From positions 1 to 64,000 of the forward strand of contig JACRDB010000039.1 in the NCBI GenBank assembly GCA_016218725.1: a stretch of DNA of 64,000 bases, read 5' to 3'. Position numbers and translations under genes: made by a program. The stretch is from Deltaproteobacteria bacterium (lineage in GTDB: Bacteria > Myxococcota_A > Polyangia > Polyangiales > Ga0077539). The notes below the pieces were generated by a model. It saw only the letters and a program-made list of their open reading frames with translations, did not search any database and was not told the origin of the DNA. This document shows positions 6,913-15,880 of this stretch, one piece after another (within the stretch, counting starts at the first letter, position 1; every line of letters starts with the position of its first letter).

Positions 6913-8568
6913 GTGTCCAGACAGAGGTGGGGAAGTGTAGGTGTGGTGCTCTTCCTGGGCTGCACCGTGGACGGGACCATGTCCGACATCCCCCCGGACG
7001 AGCTGAACTTCGGCGACGGAGGCTCCGGGCGCCGCGATGCCACGGCTCCCTCGGACACCGCGACGTCCCCCCCGAGGACCGACGCGGGCGCCGTGCCAGA
7101 CACCCGCGCCGACGCCTCGACGCCGCCCCGGGACGCGCCGGGCGATGTGGTCCTGGGGGCCTGTACGGGCGCGGGCGCCACGCGCCCCGAGTGCCAGTGC
7201 ACCCCGAGGACCGAGACCTCTTGCTGGATGGGAACGAGTACCCAGAGGGATGTAGGTATCTGTAGGTCTGGTCGTGCTCGTTGCGAGCCGGTGAGCGAGG
7301 AGTTTGGTCGCTGGGGGCCGTGCACGGGGGCGGTGCTCCCGGCGATGGAGGCCTGTGACGGCCTGGACAACGACTGCAACGGCACCGTGGACGACGGCTG
7401 CGAGTGCCGTCCGGGGATGACCCGGAGCTGTTATGGCGGCCCGATGGGGACCGCGGGGGTGGCCTCCTGTCGCGCGGGCACGCAGAGCTGCGCGGCGGGG
7501 GCAGGGGGCGTGGGCGCCCGCTGGGGGGCGTGTACGGGCGAAGCGAGGCCGCAGCGAGAGACCTGCAACGGCCTGGACGATGACTGCAACGGCGGGGTGG
7601 ACGACGGCATCGGGTGCACCTGCACGCCGGGGATGAGCCGGAGCTGCTACTCGGGGCCTGCGGCCACGTCGGGGGTCGGGATCTGCCGGGCGGGGATGCA
7701 GTCCTGCGCGGTGGACGGCTCCCGCTGGGGGACCTGCATGGGGGAGCGCCTCCCGGCCCGTGAGGTGTGCAACATGCTCGACGACGACTGCAACGGTCGC
7801 ACGGACGAGTTACCAGAATGCATGCCCTTCGGGGTGACCTGTCCTCCGCCGGCCACGGGGCCTGCGGGAACTCCGGTGCCCTTGAGGGCGGTGCCGTCGC
7901 AGCCCGGGGCGTCGTGTCGGTGGGAGGTCACCGGGCGCCCGATGGGGGCAGGGACCGAGGGGGCCTTTGCCAATCCCGAGGCGTGCGAGACCACGTTCAG
8001 CTCGGTGATCGTGGGGACCTACACGGTCCGGGTGACGGCCACGGACGCCACGGGGCGTACGGCCTCGTGCATGACCACGGTGACCCTGACCGGTCGGGGC
8101 CTGCGGGTGGAGATGGCCTGGTCTACGACGGGGGATGTGGACCTGCACCTCCTGCACCCGACGGGGACCCAGTGGTTCTCCTCCCCGCTGGATTGCTACT
8201 ACGCCAATACCCGGCCCGCTTGGGACGGGGGCGGGGCCCAGGCCCCAGGGCTGGACGTGGACAACGTGACCTCCTTCGGCCCCGAGAACATCCGGATTGA
8301 CACCCCGGTGGTGGGCCAGACCTACCGGGTGGGCGTCCACGCCTTCAGCCGGGTGGACGCGGGCTCCATGGTCACCGTGAGGGTCTACTGCGGCAGCGCC
8401 ACCACCCCGAACCGCACCTTCACCCGGATGATCACCTCCCGCGCCTCGGACAGCGGCAACAACGACTTCTGGCGCGTGGCCGACGTCCGCATCGACAGCC
8501 CCTCGACCTGCATGATCACTGCCCTGGAAACGGTGATCCCCGCCTCCATGGCCCGCACGGGCCGCTAG
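6913..8568 (+). CDS. MopE-type Asp/Cys repeat lipoprotein with DUF2135-like C-terminus
   Basis: A GTG start at 6913 gives 551 residues with a lipoprotein signal whose lipobox is LFLGC; the frame stays open upstream to an ATG at 6802, but that start would bury the signal. A low-complexity Asp/Pro/Ser/Thr region follows. Then come three MopE-like metal-binding repeats (CDGLDNDCNGTVDDGC, CNGLDDDCNGGVDDGIGC and CNMLDDDCNGRTDELPEC), each preceded by a Cys/Gly-rich segment. The C-terminal 250 residues hold a PKD-like beta-sandwich and a DUF2135-like segment (GDVDLHLLHPTG). It is likely an outer-surface, calcium- or copper-binding protein. Such architectures are common in Myxococcota and are not functionally defined. 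Confidence 0.88.
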   Translation: MSRQRWGSVGVVLFLGCTVDGTMSDIPPDELNFGDGGSGRRDATAPSDTATSPPRTDAGAVPDTRADASTPPRDAPGDVVLGACTGAGATRPECQCTPRTETSCWMGTSTQRDVGICRSGRARCEPVSEEFGRWGPCTGAVLPAMEACDGLDNDCNGTVDDGCECRPGMTRSCYGGPMGTAGVASCRAGTQSCAAGAGGVGARWGACTGEARPQRETCNGLDDDCNGGVDDGIGCTCTPGMSRSCYSGPAATSGVGICRAGMQSCAVDGSRWGTCMGERLPAREVCNMLDDDCNGRTDELPECMPFGVTCPPPATGPAGTPVPLRAVPSQPGASCRWEVTGRPMGAGTEGAFANPEACETTFSSVIVGTYTVRVTATDATGRTASCMTTVTLTGRGLRVEMAWSTTGDVDLHLLHPTGTQWFSSPLDCYYANTRPAWDGGGAQAPGLDVDNVTSFGPENIRIDTPVVGQTYRVGVHAFSRVDAGSMVTVRVYCGSATTPNRTFTRMITSRASDSGNNDFWRVADVRIDSPSTCMITALETVIPASMARTGR

Positions 8569-8593
8569 CCCACGCCTCCCCGTAGAAACCCAC

Positions 8594-8610
8594 GAAACCA
8601 CGGCGGTTTC
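8594..8610 (+). terminator. possible terminator of the MopE gene
   Basis: GAAACC-ACGGC-GGTTTC forms a perfect six-base-pair stem 25 bases after the stop codon. No T-run follows, so this is a weak call. Confidence 0.3.
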
Positions 8611-9012
8611 CCGCAAACCGACCGTCTGGTCGGATTTGGTTAATCAATGACCGACCGGTCGGTTTGTCATTTGCGCGGGGCCTGGCGCAAACCGACCAAC
8701 CGGTCTGGATGTTCCGAAGCGCTGGGAACCAAAGGACTTTTCGGCGCCGGGGCGGAGGCCCCTTGGACGGAACCCGCGGCGGGGCGAGCCACGTCGTGGG
8801 GTGGGCCCGTCGGGGCTCGTAGCAGGACGGAGCTCGGCGCCACACGCAGGGGAGCTCGGCACCACCCGAGGGGCCGCGCTTCGGGCCTGAGACCCACCGC
8901 GGGTTCCGTAGGGCCGGGCGGCGCCGGGCGCCGAGGGAGGGGACCTCGGGACCGAGGTCTCCGGCAAAGTAGACAGAATCATTATTATGCGACGTACTAA
9001 AGCTGTGGGAGA
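8611..9012. other. gene-free stretch with palindromes
   Basis: About 400 bases hold no reading frame with believable protein composition. Besides the palindromes at 8616-8708, the duplicated phrase GGAGCTCGGC occurs near 8830 and 8850. The short AT-rich run at 8960-8998 could hold a promoter, but no gene starts nearby on the plus strand. The palindromes may control a gene lost from the spot or act at a distance. Confidence 0.45.
8616..8708. promoter_or_regulatory. three CCGACC-based palindromes, operator-like
   Basis: Three related sites lie within 93 bases: CCGACC-GTCT-GGTCGG at 8618-8633, ACCGACCGGTCGGT at 8650-8663 (a perfect 14-base palindrome), and CCGACC followed by CCGGTCTGG at 8692-8708. 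Such dyads resemble operators of TetR-family regulators. No regulator gene is adjacent. Confidence 0.45.
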
Positions 9013-9031
9013 GGGGGGCCGCGGGCCCCTC
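9013..9031 (-). terminator. GC-rich hairpin after gluQ
   Basis: GGGGCC at 9015-9020 pairs with GGCCCC at 9024-9029 around a GCG loop and can be extended by two pairs. It lies 23 bases past the gluQ stop. No strong T-run follows, so intrinsic termination is only possible. Confidence 0.3.
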
Positions 9032-9053
9032 CCGGGCGCTGGAAACCCCTGTC

Positions 9054-9893
9054 CTACAGGCCCCTGGAGGCTGTGTGCGGGGTCACCGAGCGCCCCTCCC
9101 CGTCCACCACGAAGGTGCCCCGGGCGACCCTCTCGGGGTCAAAGGCCCCCGAGTCTAGCTCCGGCCCTCGGAGACCGAGGAGCGGTAGGAGCAGCTCCCA
9201 GACCCTCCCAGGCTCCCACCCTCGGGCCCGGAGCGCCCGGAGTTCGGTGCTCCCGTGGGATTTTGACAACTTCTTCCCGTCCTCGCCCAGGAGGAGCGGC
9301 CCGTGGAGCCAGGTGGGTGTCCTGCGCCCGAGGCACTGGTAGAGCGCCACCTGGGTGGCCGTGGCCCCCAGGAGGTCCCCTCCCCGGACTACCTCCGTCA
9401 CCCCGTCCCGGAGGTCATCCAGCACCACCGCCAGGGGGTACGCCGCCCCCCCGTCGGGACGCCGCAAATTTGGATCCTCGGTGGGGGTCTCCACCCTCGG
9501 GCCGTGCGTTCGATCGGTGAAGGTCACCTCGCCCGGTGGCGTCTTGAAGCGCCAGGCCCCCTCGGTCCCCTGGGTCTCGCGGCAGCGGCAACGCCCCGCA
9601 AGGCGCTCGGCGCGCGAACACCCGCAGCGATAGGTCGGGATGCCTTCCAGGGTGTAGGTCCGTGTAGACTGAGGTGGGACTTCCTCATCCCACTGGAGGC
9701 CCAGCCACTGGAGGTCGTCGCGTTGGGCCCTGGCGATGGGGTCTCGGGCGCGTCCCTGGTCCAGGTCTTCGATGCGCAGGAGGAGGCGCCCGTCGGCGCT
9801 CCGGGCCGAGAGCCAGGCGGCGCCGAAGGCCAGAGCGTTGCCCAGGTGGAGGTGCCCCGAGGGGGTCGGAGCGAGGCGCCCGACGACGTGCAT
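9054..9893 (-). CDS. gluQ: glutamyl-Q tRNA(Asp) synthetase
   Basis: This 279-residue protein is a GluRS-like enzyme lacking the anticodon-binding half. The family attaches glutamate to queuosine in tRNA(Asp). The HIGH-type motif reads HLHLGN near the N-terminus and the KMSKS-type motif reads KKLSKS. The zinc-binding segment CGCSRAERLAGRCRC is present, as expected for GluQRS. The start is the ATG at 9893, directly before HVVGRLAPTPSG, which aligns with family starts; the upstream open frame has the wrong composition. It is divergent from gltX, with an 85-base spacer, so full-length and truncated GluRS paralogues sit side by side. Confidence 0.9.
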   Translation of the reverse strand: MHVVGRLAPTPSGHLHLGNALAFGAAWLSARSADGRLLLRIEDLDQGRARDPIARAQRDDLQWLGLQWDEEVPPQSTRTYTLEGIPTYRCGCSRAERLAGRCRCRETQGTEGAWRFKTPPGEVTFTDRTHGPRVETPTEDPNLRRPDGGAAYPLAVVLDDLRDGVTEVVRGGDLLGATATQVALYQCLGRRTPTWLHGPLLLGEDGKKLSKSHGSTELRALRARGWEPGRVWELLLPLLGLRGPELDSGAFDPERVARGTFVVDGEGRSVTPHTASRGL

Positions 9894-9978
9894 CCCTTGG
9901 AGCGATAGAGCACGGGCGGCGCGAGAGACAAGGCCCTCGTTGCCGGTGGGGCGTTCGGGGGGTACAACGCGCCCCCCC

Positions 9979-11556
9979 ATGGCGCGCACCCGCTTCGCTC
10001 CTTCGCCGACGGGGTACCTCCACATCGGTGGGGTCCGCACGGCGCTGTTCTGCTGGCTCTTCTCCCGGCACCACCGGGGGCAGTTCCTCTTGCGTATCGA
10101 CGACACGGACCAGGAGCGCAACGTCGCCGCGGCCCTGGCGCCCATTCTTCACGGCCTGCGCTGGCTCGGCATCGACTGGGACGAGGGGCCCGAGGTGGGT
10201 GGGCCCCACGAGCCGTATTTCCAGTCCGAGCGAAAGGCCCGCCACCAGGAGGCCGCCCGAGCGCTCCTCCAGCGGGGCGTGGCCTACCGGGACTATGCCC
10301 GCCCGGAGGAGCTCGCCGCGGAGCGCGCCGAAGCCGAGCGCGAGAAGCGCCCGTACCTGTACAGCAGGCGCTGGAAGGCCAGCACCGACGCCGAGGCCCG
10401 GGCCTTCGAGGCCGAGGGGCGCACCGCCGTGGTGCGCCTGGCGATGCCGCGCGAGGGCCACCTGCGGCTCCAGGACCTGGTCCGCGGCGAGGTGAGCTTC
10501 CCCTGGTCCAACGAGCAGGACCATGTGATCCAGCGGGCCGACGGCTCCTGCCTCTACCACCTGGCCAGCGTGGTGGACGACCACGACTTCGGGATCACCC
10601 ACGTGATCCGCGCCGAGGAGCACCTGTCCAATACCCCCCGGCAGGTGTTCCTCGCCCAGGGCCTCGGGTACGCGCTCCCGGCGTATGCCCACCTGCCGTA
10701 TGTAGCCGAGCCCGGCTCCAAGCAGAAGCTCAGCAAGCGCAAGCTGGACCGCTACCTGAAGAACAAGGACTTCGCGGCGGTCCACGAGCACGGCCAGGGC
10801 ATCGCCCGGGCCCTCGGCCTCGCCACCGCGGCGGAGACCTTCAACCCGGTCATCGTGGATTTCTATGAGCAGGTCGGGTACCTCCCGGAGGCCCTGGTGA
10901 ACTACCTGCTGCTCCTCGGGTGGTCCCTCGACGGGCACACGGAGTATCTCTCCCGCGAGGAGATGGTCGAGCACTTCTCCCTGGAGCGCGTCCATCCCGG
11001 CCCCGCCAGCTTCGACCCGAAGAAGCTCCATGCCTTCCAGCTCCATTACATGCAACGCCTCACCCTGGACGAGCGCGCGGCGCGCACCCTCCCCTACCTC
11101 CTGCGCGCGGGCCTCGCCCGGGAGGACACTGCCTCGGTGCGGGCGCAGCTCCGACGCGTCGTGGAGGTCCTCGGTGACCGCCTCAAGGTCTTCGGTGACA
11201 TCGTCGGTTATCCCGAGTACTTCGACGACGACTACCACCACAAGAAGCACGACGAGGCCGCCTTCGCGAAGCGCCTGGGGACCCCGGAGGACCGCGCCCG
11301 CCTCGGGCGCCTGCGCGAGCACCTCGCGGGCGGCACGGACTTCGACGCGGCGTCGATCGAGCGCTGCCTCCAGGCCTTCGTCGAGGCCGAGGGCATCGCC
11401 CTCGGGGACGTGATCCACGGGGTGCGCCTGGCGGTCACCGGCGCGACCACGGGGCCGGGCCTCTATGACTGCCTCGCGGTGGTCGGTCGCGAGAAGACCC
11501 TCCAGCGCATCGATCGCGTGCTGGGCGGGGAGCGGGCCTCACCCCTGGCGGTGTAA
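9979..11556 (+). CDS. gltX: glutamate-tRNA ligase
   Basis: This 525-residue class I aminoacyl-tRNA synthetase charges tRNA(Glu). It starts MARTRFAPSPTGYLHIGG, containing the HIGH motif, and carries the KMSKS-type loop as KQKLSKRK. The length fits a complete enzyme including the helical anticodon-binding C-terminus. The ATG at 9979 is chosen because the family starts exactly there. The 3' end overlaps the convergent BamB-like gene by 18 bases, so the two share a terminal region. Confidence 0.95.
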   Translation: MARTRFAPSPTGYLHIGGVRTALFCWLFSRHHRGQFLLRIDDTDQERNVAAALAPILHGLRWLGIDWDEGPEVGGPHEPYFQSERKARHQEAARALLQRGVAYRDYARPEELAAERAEAEREKRPYLYSRRWKASTDAEARAFEAEGRTAVVRLAMPREGHLRLQDLVRGEVSFPWSNEQDHVIQRADGSCLYHLASVVDDHDFGITHVIRAEEHLSNTPRQVFLAQGLGYALPAYAHLPYVAEPGSKQKLSKRKLDRYLKNKDFAAVHEHGQGIARALGLATAAETFNPVIVDFYEQVGYLPEALVNYLLLLGWSLDGHTEYLSREEMVEHFSLERVHPGPASFDPKKLHAFQLHYMQRLTLDERAARTLPYLLRAGLAREDTASVRAQLRRVVEVLGDRLKVFGDIVGYPEYFDDDYHHKKHDEAAFAKRLGTPEDRARLGRLREHLAGGTDFDAASIERCLQAFVEAEGIALGDVIHGVRLAVTGATTGPGLYDCLAVVGREKTLQRIDRVLGGERASPLAV

Positions 11557-12705
11557 CCTCCAGGCTACCACCACGGCGCCGTTGCTCACCGTGTAGAGCC
11601 TCCTACCCACGATCAACGGCGGACTCCCGTAGCCGTCCCGCCCGACGCCCAGGAGCGCCTCGCCGTCCCTCGCCCGGAGGAACCAGAGCGCGCCATCGCT
11701 GGTGGGCGCGAGCACCATGCCCTCGTGGAAGAGCGGCTCCACAAGGCCTTGGCTCGGGAGCTCCCGAGCCCAGCGCACCGAGCCGTCCGTCGGGTCCACC
11801 TTCAGGAGGCGGCTGCCCGCCGCTGCGAAGAGGTCCCGGCCGTCCGTCGCCAGGGCGCCTACGCCCACCAGGGCGTCCGCCCGGAAGCGCACCGTGCCCG
11901 TCTCCCGGTCCAGGGCGTAGAGCCCCGCCGTGTACGACGCGACATAGAGCGTGTCCCCAAGCGCAACGGGCGTAGAGTCCACATCAATGAGCCGGTGGCT
12001 CTCCCGAACCTCCTCGAGGTTCTCCACGTCCGCCGAGGTGTCGTGCTCCCAGACCACGGCGCCGTCGCGGGCGTCCAGCGCCACCACCGCGCCGTCCGAG
12101 AAGCCCGTCACCAGGCGCTCCCCGTCCGGGAGCAGCCCCGCGTGGCCGCTCCCGGTGATCCCTCCGGGCTGGGGCCGACGGTACCTCCACCGAATGCCTC
12201 CCCGCACCCGGTCCGCGCCGAACACCGTGTCGTCCGCGTTGACGAAATACACCGAGTCCGCCGTCACCACCGGCGGGCGGAGCACCTCCGCGGTGGTGGC
12301 CGCGCGCCAGCGCAGCGCCCCGCTCTGCGCGTCCACCGCGTAGAGGGCCCCGTCGTCGCTGCCGAAATACACCGTGCCCCCCGCCACCACGGGCGCCCCC
12401 TCCACCGCCCCGAGGGTCTGGAAGCGCCAGAGCTCCAGCCCGTCCCTCGCCCGCAGCGCGTGCAGCGCGCGGTCCAGGCCGCCGACGTAGAGCACCCGGG
12501 CCTCGGGGTCGTAGGCCGGCACCGCGCGAAACCGTGGCCTGGTCTCCAGGTCCAGGGGAGAGGTGAACTGCACCCTCCAGTCCAGGCGACAAAGATCCGC
12601 AGGCGTGCGTGGACGATGGAAGCCCTCAAACGACAGCGCCCCGGGGCCGAGCGGCGCGCAGGACCCGAGGAGCCAGCAGCACGCGAGCCACCGATGGCGC
12701 TTCAC
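11539..12705 (-). CDS. BamB-like beta-propeller lipoprotein (PQQ-like repeats)
   Basis: This 388-residue protein has a lipoprotein signal (lipobox WLLGSC). It is followed by repeated propeller blades with the usual phrases LYVGGLDRALHALRARDG, VYFGSDDGALYAVDAQSG and LYALDRETGTVRF. Such PQQ-like propellers include BamB, the assembly-machine lipoprotein that helps fold outer-membrane beta-barrels. It is the second gene after a YfgM-like TPR protein (ATGA overlap), the same pairing as yfgM-bamB in enterobacteria, which supports the BamB reading. A generic quinoprotein-like scaffold is the alternative. Confidence 0.82.
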   Translation of the reverse strand: MKRHRWLACCWLLGSCAPLGPGALSFEGFHRPRTPADLCRLDWRVQFTSPLDLETRPRFRAVPAYDPEARVLYVGGLDRALHALRARDGLELWRFQTLGAVEGAPVVAGGTVYFGSDDGALYAVDAQSGALRWRAATTAEVLRPPVVTADSVYFVNADDTVFGADRVRGGIRWRYRRPQPGGITGSGHAGLLPDGERLVTGFSDGAVVALDARDGAVVWEHDTSADVENLEEVRESHRLIDVDSTPVALGDTLYVASYTAGLYALDRETGTVRFRADALVGVGALATDGRDLFAAAGSRLLKVDPTDGSVRWARELPSQGLVEPLFHEGMVLAPTSDGALWFLRARDGEALLGVGRDGYGSPPLIVGRRLYTVSNGAVVVAWRLHRQG

Positions 12706-13904
12706 CTGCGCTTCTGCATCTGCTGGAGGATCCGCTGGAGCTGCTCCCGCGAGAGCTGCCCGGGTCCCCCGGCCCCTTGCAACAGCGCCCCGAGGTCGCT
12801 CCCCGGTCCCTCCGAGGACGGCGCCGCCGCCGCCAGCGGGTCCGACGGGTCAATGTCCCGCAGGAGCCCCGTGGCCTGATCCCGGAGCTGGCTCGCCGCC
12901 ACCGCCGAGGCCTCGGTCCCGGTGATCCGTCCCAGGCGCTCGATCAGCCCGTGGAGGATCCCCTTGGCGCCTGCGTCATCCCCGCGCCGCGACAGGAGCC
13001 GGGCCTGGTAGTACTGCGACAGGTCCCGGTAGGCCCCGCCCTGCACCTCCGCCAGGGACTGATACTGCGCCCGGGCCTGGTCCAGTTCGCCGAGGGCCTC
13101 CTGCGTAAAGGCCAGGCCCTCCAGCACCCTGGGCTCCAGCCCGTGAAGGTCCGCCCCGAGGAGCCCTCGATAGAGCGCTCGGGCGTCTTCGTAGCGCCCC
13201 AGCTGGTAGAGCGCGCCGGCCTCGCTGAGCCTCGCCAGCGGCGCCGTCTGCGCCGAGGAGTACACCTGCTCCGCGCGGCGGAACCGATGGCTGGCCGCCC
13301 GAAGGCGCTCGTCCTCCGAGCGGTACCAGGTGCCGAGCTGCCCCCGCTGGAACGCATTGTCCGGCGGCTCCGACGCAGACACCGGGGCCGTATACGCCGT
13401 GAGTCCCGCGGCGTAGGCGTCCGCCGCCTGGGCCGCGGCGCCCGAGACGCGCGCGTTCCAGTAGAGCCCACCGCCGATGGCCAGGCCCGCCACCAGGAGC
13501 CCCGCCCCCAGGCCTACACGGTTCGCCGCGAGGTACTCCCCAAGGCGACGCACCCAGCGGGGCACCCCCTCGGCGTCTCCGGTGCCCTTGGACATGGTCT
13601 TCGGGGGCACCCTCGGGCGCTTTGTGGCCGTGCCAGTCGGCGATTTTGCCTCGCCAGAGTCCCCGCCCTCGGCGCCCTCCCCGGGCTCCGGCTCCGCCGT
13701 ACCGGTCTGCTTCCAGGTTTGCCCTCGCCGCGCCGCCTTGGCCGCCGCGCGCCGCTCGGCCCTGTTTCGAGGGACCGTCGGGTCCACCGCGGGTGCGTCC
13801 GGCGTCGTCGGCCCCACGGTCCCGGAGGGCTCCTCCCGGAGCTCGTCGTCCGCGTCGTCCTGGTCGTCGTCCTTGGCGCTTGCTTGTCGGTCCTCGGTTG
13901 CCAC
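12702..13904 (-). CDS. YfgM-like membrane-anchored TPR protein
   Basis: This is a 400-residue protein. Residues 1 to about 160 are acidic and then Lys/Arg-rich and presumably cytoplasmic. One membrane segment (VGLGAGLLVAGLAIGGGLYW) follows, then a periplasmic helical region with TPR-like repeats, and a Gln/Arg-rich tail. YfgM-type proteins are inner-membrane anchored, associated with periplasmic chaperones and the translocon. The start is GTG with AGGA about ten bases upstream (13915-13920). It overlaps the BamB-like gene by four bases. Confidence 0.75.
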   Translation of the reverse strand: MATEDRQASAKDDDQDDADDELREEPSGTVGPTTPDAPAVDPTVPRNRAERRAAAKAARRGQTWKQTGTAEPEPGEGAEGGDSGEAKSPTGTATKRPRVPPKTMSKGTGDAEGVPRWVRRLGEYLAANRVGLGAGLLVAGLAIGGGLYWNARVSGAAAQAADAYAAGLTAYTAPVSASEPPDNAFQRGQLGTWYRSEDERLRAASHRFRRAEQVYSSAQTAPLARLSEAGALYQLGRYEDARALYRGLLGADLHGLEPRVLEGLAFTQEALGELDQARAQYQSLAEVQGGAYRDLSQYYQARLLSRRGDDAGAKGILHGLIERLGRITGTEASAVAASQLRDQATGLLRDIDPSDPLAAAAPSSEGPGSDLGALLQGAGGPGQLSREQLQRILQQMQKRR

Positions 13905-14001
13905 GAGCGGCGTTCCTCCAGGCCTACGGCCTACCCTGGGAAGGGGCGCCGGACTCTACACGCGCTCCCCAGGGAGTCAACCGCGTGCTATCCCTCGGCC
14001 C

Positions 14002-14517
14002 ATGCGCGCAAGCCCCGTCGCCCTCGCCCTGGCGACCTCCCTGGCAGCCCAGGGGGCCCGTGCCGACGAGCGCCAGCTCACCCTCTCCGCACACCTCGGC
14101 TTCGCCACTGCCGGAGGCTCCCACGGAGGCCCCGGGGCCCAGGCCGCCGCCGTCGTGGCCTATGGCATCACCGACGCCTTCAACCTCTATGGCACCGCGG
14201 GCTATGCGCTCCAGTTCCCGGACCGACCCCACGCCCCCAGGCAGGACGTGCACCTGAGCGCGGGCCTGTCCTACGCCTTCGATCACCTCCGGGTGGTGCC
14301 CTACCTGGGCCTGGGCCCCAGGGTGGACCTGGTGTTCACCCCGACCCTGGGCTTCCTCTCGGTCTCCGCCGAGGCCCGGGGGGGCCTCCTTTGGCTCGTG
14401 CGCCGGGGCCTCTCCCTGGACCTCCAGGTGGCCTACGCGTTCCCCTTCACCCAGCGCGAGTTCTCCACGGATTTCGTGTCCGTCACCGCGGGCGTGGGCT
14501 TCACCTGGGACCGGTGA
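14002..14517 (+). CDS. small outer-membrane beta-barrel protein
   Basis: This 171-residue protein has a Sec signal (cleavage probably after GARA) followed by alternating hydrophobic/polar strands typical of an OmpW/OmpX-like eight-stranded barrel, such as LRVVPYLGLGPRVDLVF. The last residues WDR lack the usual terminal Phe. The ATG at 14002 is the only start that leaves a clean signal peptide. Its stop abuts that of the convergent cyclophilin gene in the shared sequence TGATCA. Function unknown. Confidence 0.75.
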   Translation: MRASPVALALATSLAAQGARADERQLTLSAHLGFATAGGSHGGPGAQAAAVVAYGITDAFNLYGTAGYALQFPDRPHAPRQDVHLSAGLSYAFDHLRVVPYLGLGPRVDLVFTPTLGFLSVSAEARGGLLWLVRRGLSLDLQVAYAFPFTQREFSTDFVSVTAGVGFTWDR

Positions 14518-15303
14518 TCACCGCCGCGTGATCTGCACCCGCCGGAGCTCCACGGGCTCCATCGGCGTGGTCCCCTCCGTGGGCACCCGCGCGATGCGCG
14601 CCACGAGGTCCACCGGCGTACACCGCCCGAAGATCGAGTAGCTCCCGTCCAGGTGCGGCTTTGGCACCTCGGTGATGAAGAACTGCCCGCCGTTGGTGTT
14701 GGGACCGTGGTTGGCCATGCACAGGAGCCCGCCGGCGTCGTGGCCCTGGACGTTCTCGTCCGGGAACTCGTAGCCCGTGCCGCCAAAGCCCGACCGGAGC
14801 TGGTCCCCACCCTGGATCATGAAGTCCGGGATCACCCGGTGGAACACCGTGCCGTCGTAGAAGGGCCTGCGCGCCCACTGCCCCGCCACCGGGTCCCAGA
14901 AGTCCCGCAAGCCCCGCGCCAGGCCCACGAAGTTCGCCACCGTGCGCGGCGCGGCCTCGGGGAGCAGCGCGCACGTAAACGTCCCCTGGGACGTCTCCAG
15001 CGTGGCCGTGAGCGCCCTGCCCGGAGGCAGCCCCGCCGTCGCCTGCGCCAGGGTGAAGTTCCCACCCCGTGGGTCCGGCGAGGTGGGGTCCGGCGTCCGC
15101 GGCTGCACCGTCACATCCCGAGCCCTCGCCGCAGGCTGTGGGGGCGGAGGAGGTGGTGTAGGTGGAGGTGTGGGGACCTGTGGTGGTGTAGGCGTGGGCG
15201 CAGTGGCCCCGGGAGTGGCGCCGGGAGGCCGGTACGAGGGCTCCGGCGGGGGGGTCAGGTCACAGGCCAGGACGAGTCCTACGGGCACCATCCAACGTCG
15301 CAT
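14518..15303 (-). CDS. cyclophilin-type peptidyl-prolyl isomerase lipoprotein
   Basis: This 261-residue protein has a lipoprotein signal (GLVLAC), a Pro/Thr-rich linker of about 80 residues (PPTPPPPPP), and a cyclophilin domain. The domain shows FHRVIPDFMIQGGD and GGQFFIT, the core PPIase motifs. The start ATG at 15303 has AAGGAG nine bases upstream. It is likely anchored in the envelope and acts on secreted proteins. The upstream DUF192 lipoprotein gene is 31 bases away and co-directional, so they are probably one operon. Confidence 0.88.
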   Translation of the reverse strand: MRRWMVPVGLVLACDLTPPPEPSYRPPGATPGATAPTPTPPQVPTPPPTPPPPPPQPAARARDVTVQPRTPDPTSPDPRGGNFTLAQATAGLPPGRALTATLETSQGTFTCALLPEAAPRTVANFVGLARGLRDFWDPVAGQWARRPFYDGTVFHRVIPDFMIQGGDQLRSGFGGTGYEFPDENVQGHDAGGLLCMANHGPNTNGGQFFITEVPKPHLDGSYSIFGRCTPVDLVARIARVPTEGTTPMEPVELRRVQITRR

Positions 15304-15334
15304 CGAGCAAGCGTCTCCTTGTGGGTTGAGTGGT

Positions 15335-15880
15335 TCAGTCGCAGTTGGGCGGGCGGTCCGGGTCGGGGATGTCCACGAACTCCACCACGTCATCCGGCGA
15401 GATCCCGTGGCGGTCGGCGAAGCCCCCGCGGACCTCGAGCACGTAGCGCGAGTCCCCCGGCACCTCGCGGATGTCATCGGTGCGCGGCGTGGCGTTCTTC
15501 ACGATCCCGAGGACCGTGCGGTCCTGACGGATGAACACCATGTCCAACCGCACCAGGGTGTTGTGCATCCAGAACTGCAGGTGGTGCTGCTCCCGGAACA
15601 GGAACACCATCCCGCGGTCCTCGGCCAGCTCCCGGCGGTACATGAGCCCCTGGGTGCAGGTGGCGTTCTCCCGCGCCACCTCCACGGAGACGGTCACCGG
15701 CGCGTGCCCCGGGCCCCGCAGCACAACCCTGGGACCCAGGGGCCGCGGGGTCTGGGGTGCCTGCGGGGCCGGGCTCCCGGAGTCCTCTAGCGGGCGCTGG
15801 ATGGGCGGCCGCTCCGGGGCAGCGCGGTCGCGGCACGACGACACCTGACCCAGCGCTCCCAGAAGCAGCCACCCGCGCAC
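15335..15880 (-). CDS. DUF192 lipoprotein
   Basis: A GTG start at 15880 gives 181 residues with a lipobox-like GQVSSC. After a Pro-rich linker comes a DUF192 domain, recognisable by GLMYRRELAEDRGMVFLF and FWMHNTLVRLDMVFI. The family is widespread, secreted and functionally unresolved. AAAGG lies upstream of the chosen start; a TTG at 15916 in the same frame is less likely. It is the first gene of a two-gene unit with the cyclophilin. Confidence 0.8.
   Translation of the reverse strand: MRGWLLLGALGQVSSCRDRAAPERPPIQRPLEDSGSPAPQAPQTPRPLGPRVVLRGPGHAPVTVSVEVARENATCTQGLMYRRELAEDRGMVFLFREQHHLQFWMHNTLVRLDMVFIRQDRTVLGIVKNATPRTDDIREVPGDSRYVLEVRGGFADRHGISPDDVVEFVDIPDPDRPPNCD

Noticed and set aside
8647..9000. 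Possible 117-codon gene in the gene-free stretch
   Set aside because: Composition is not protein-like and there is no RBS or homologous motif; the region is better explained as spacer with palindromes.
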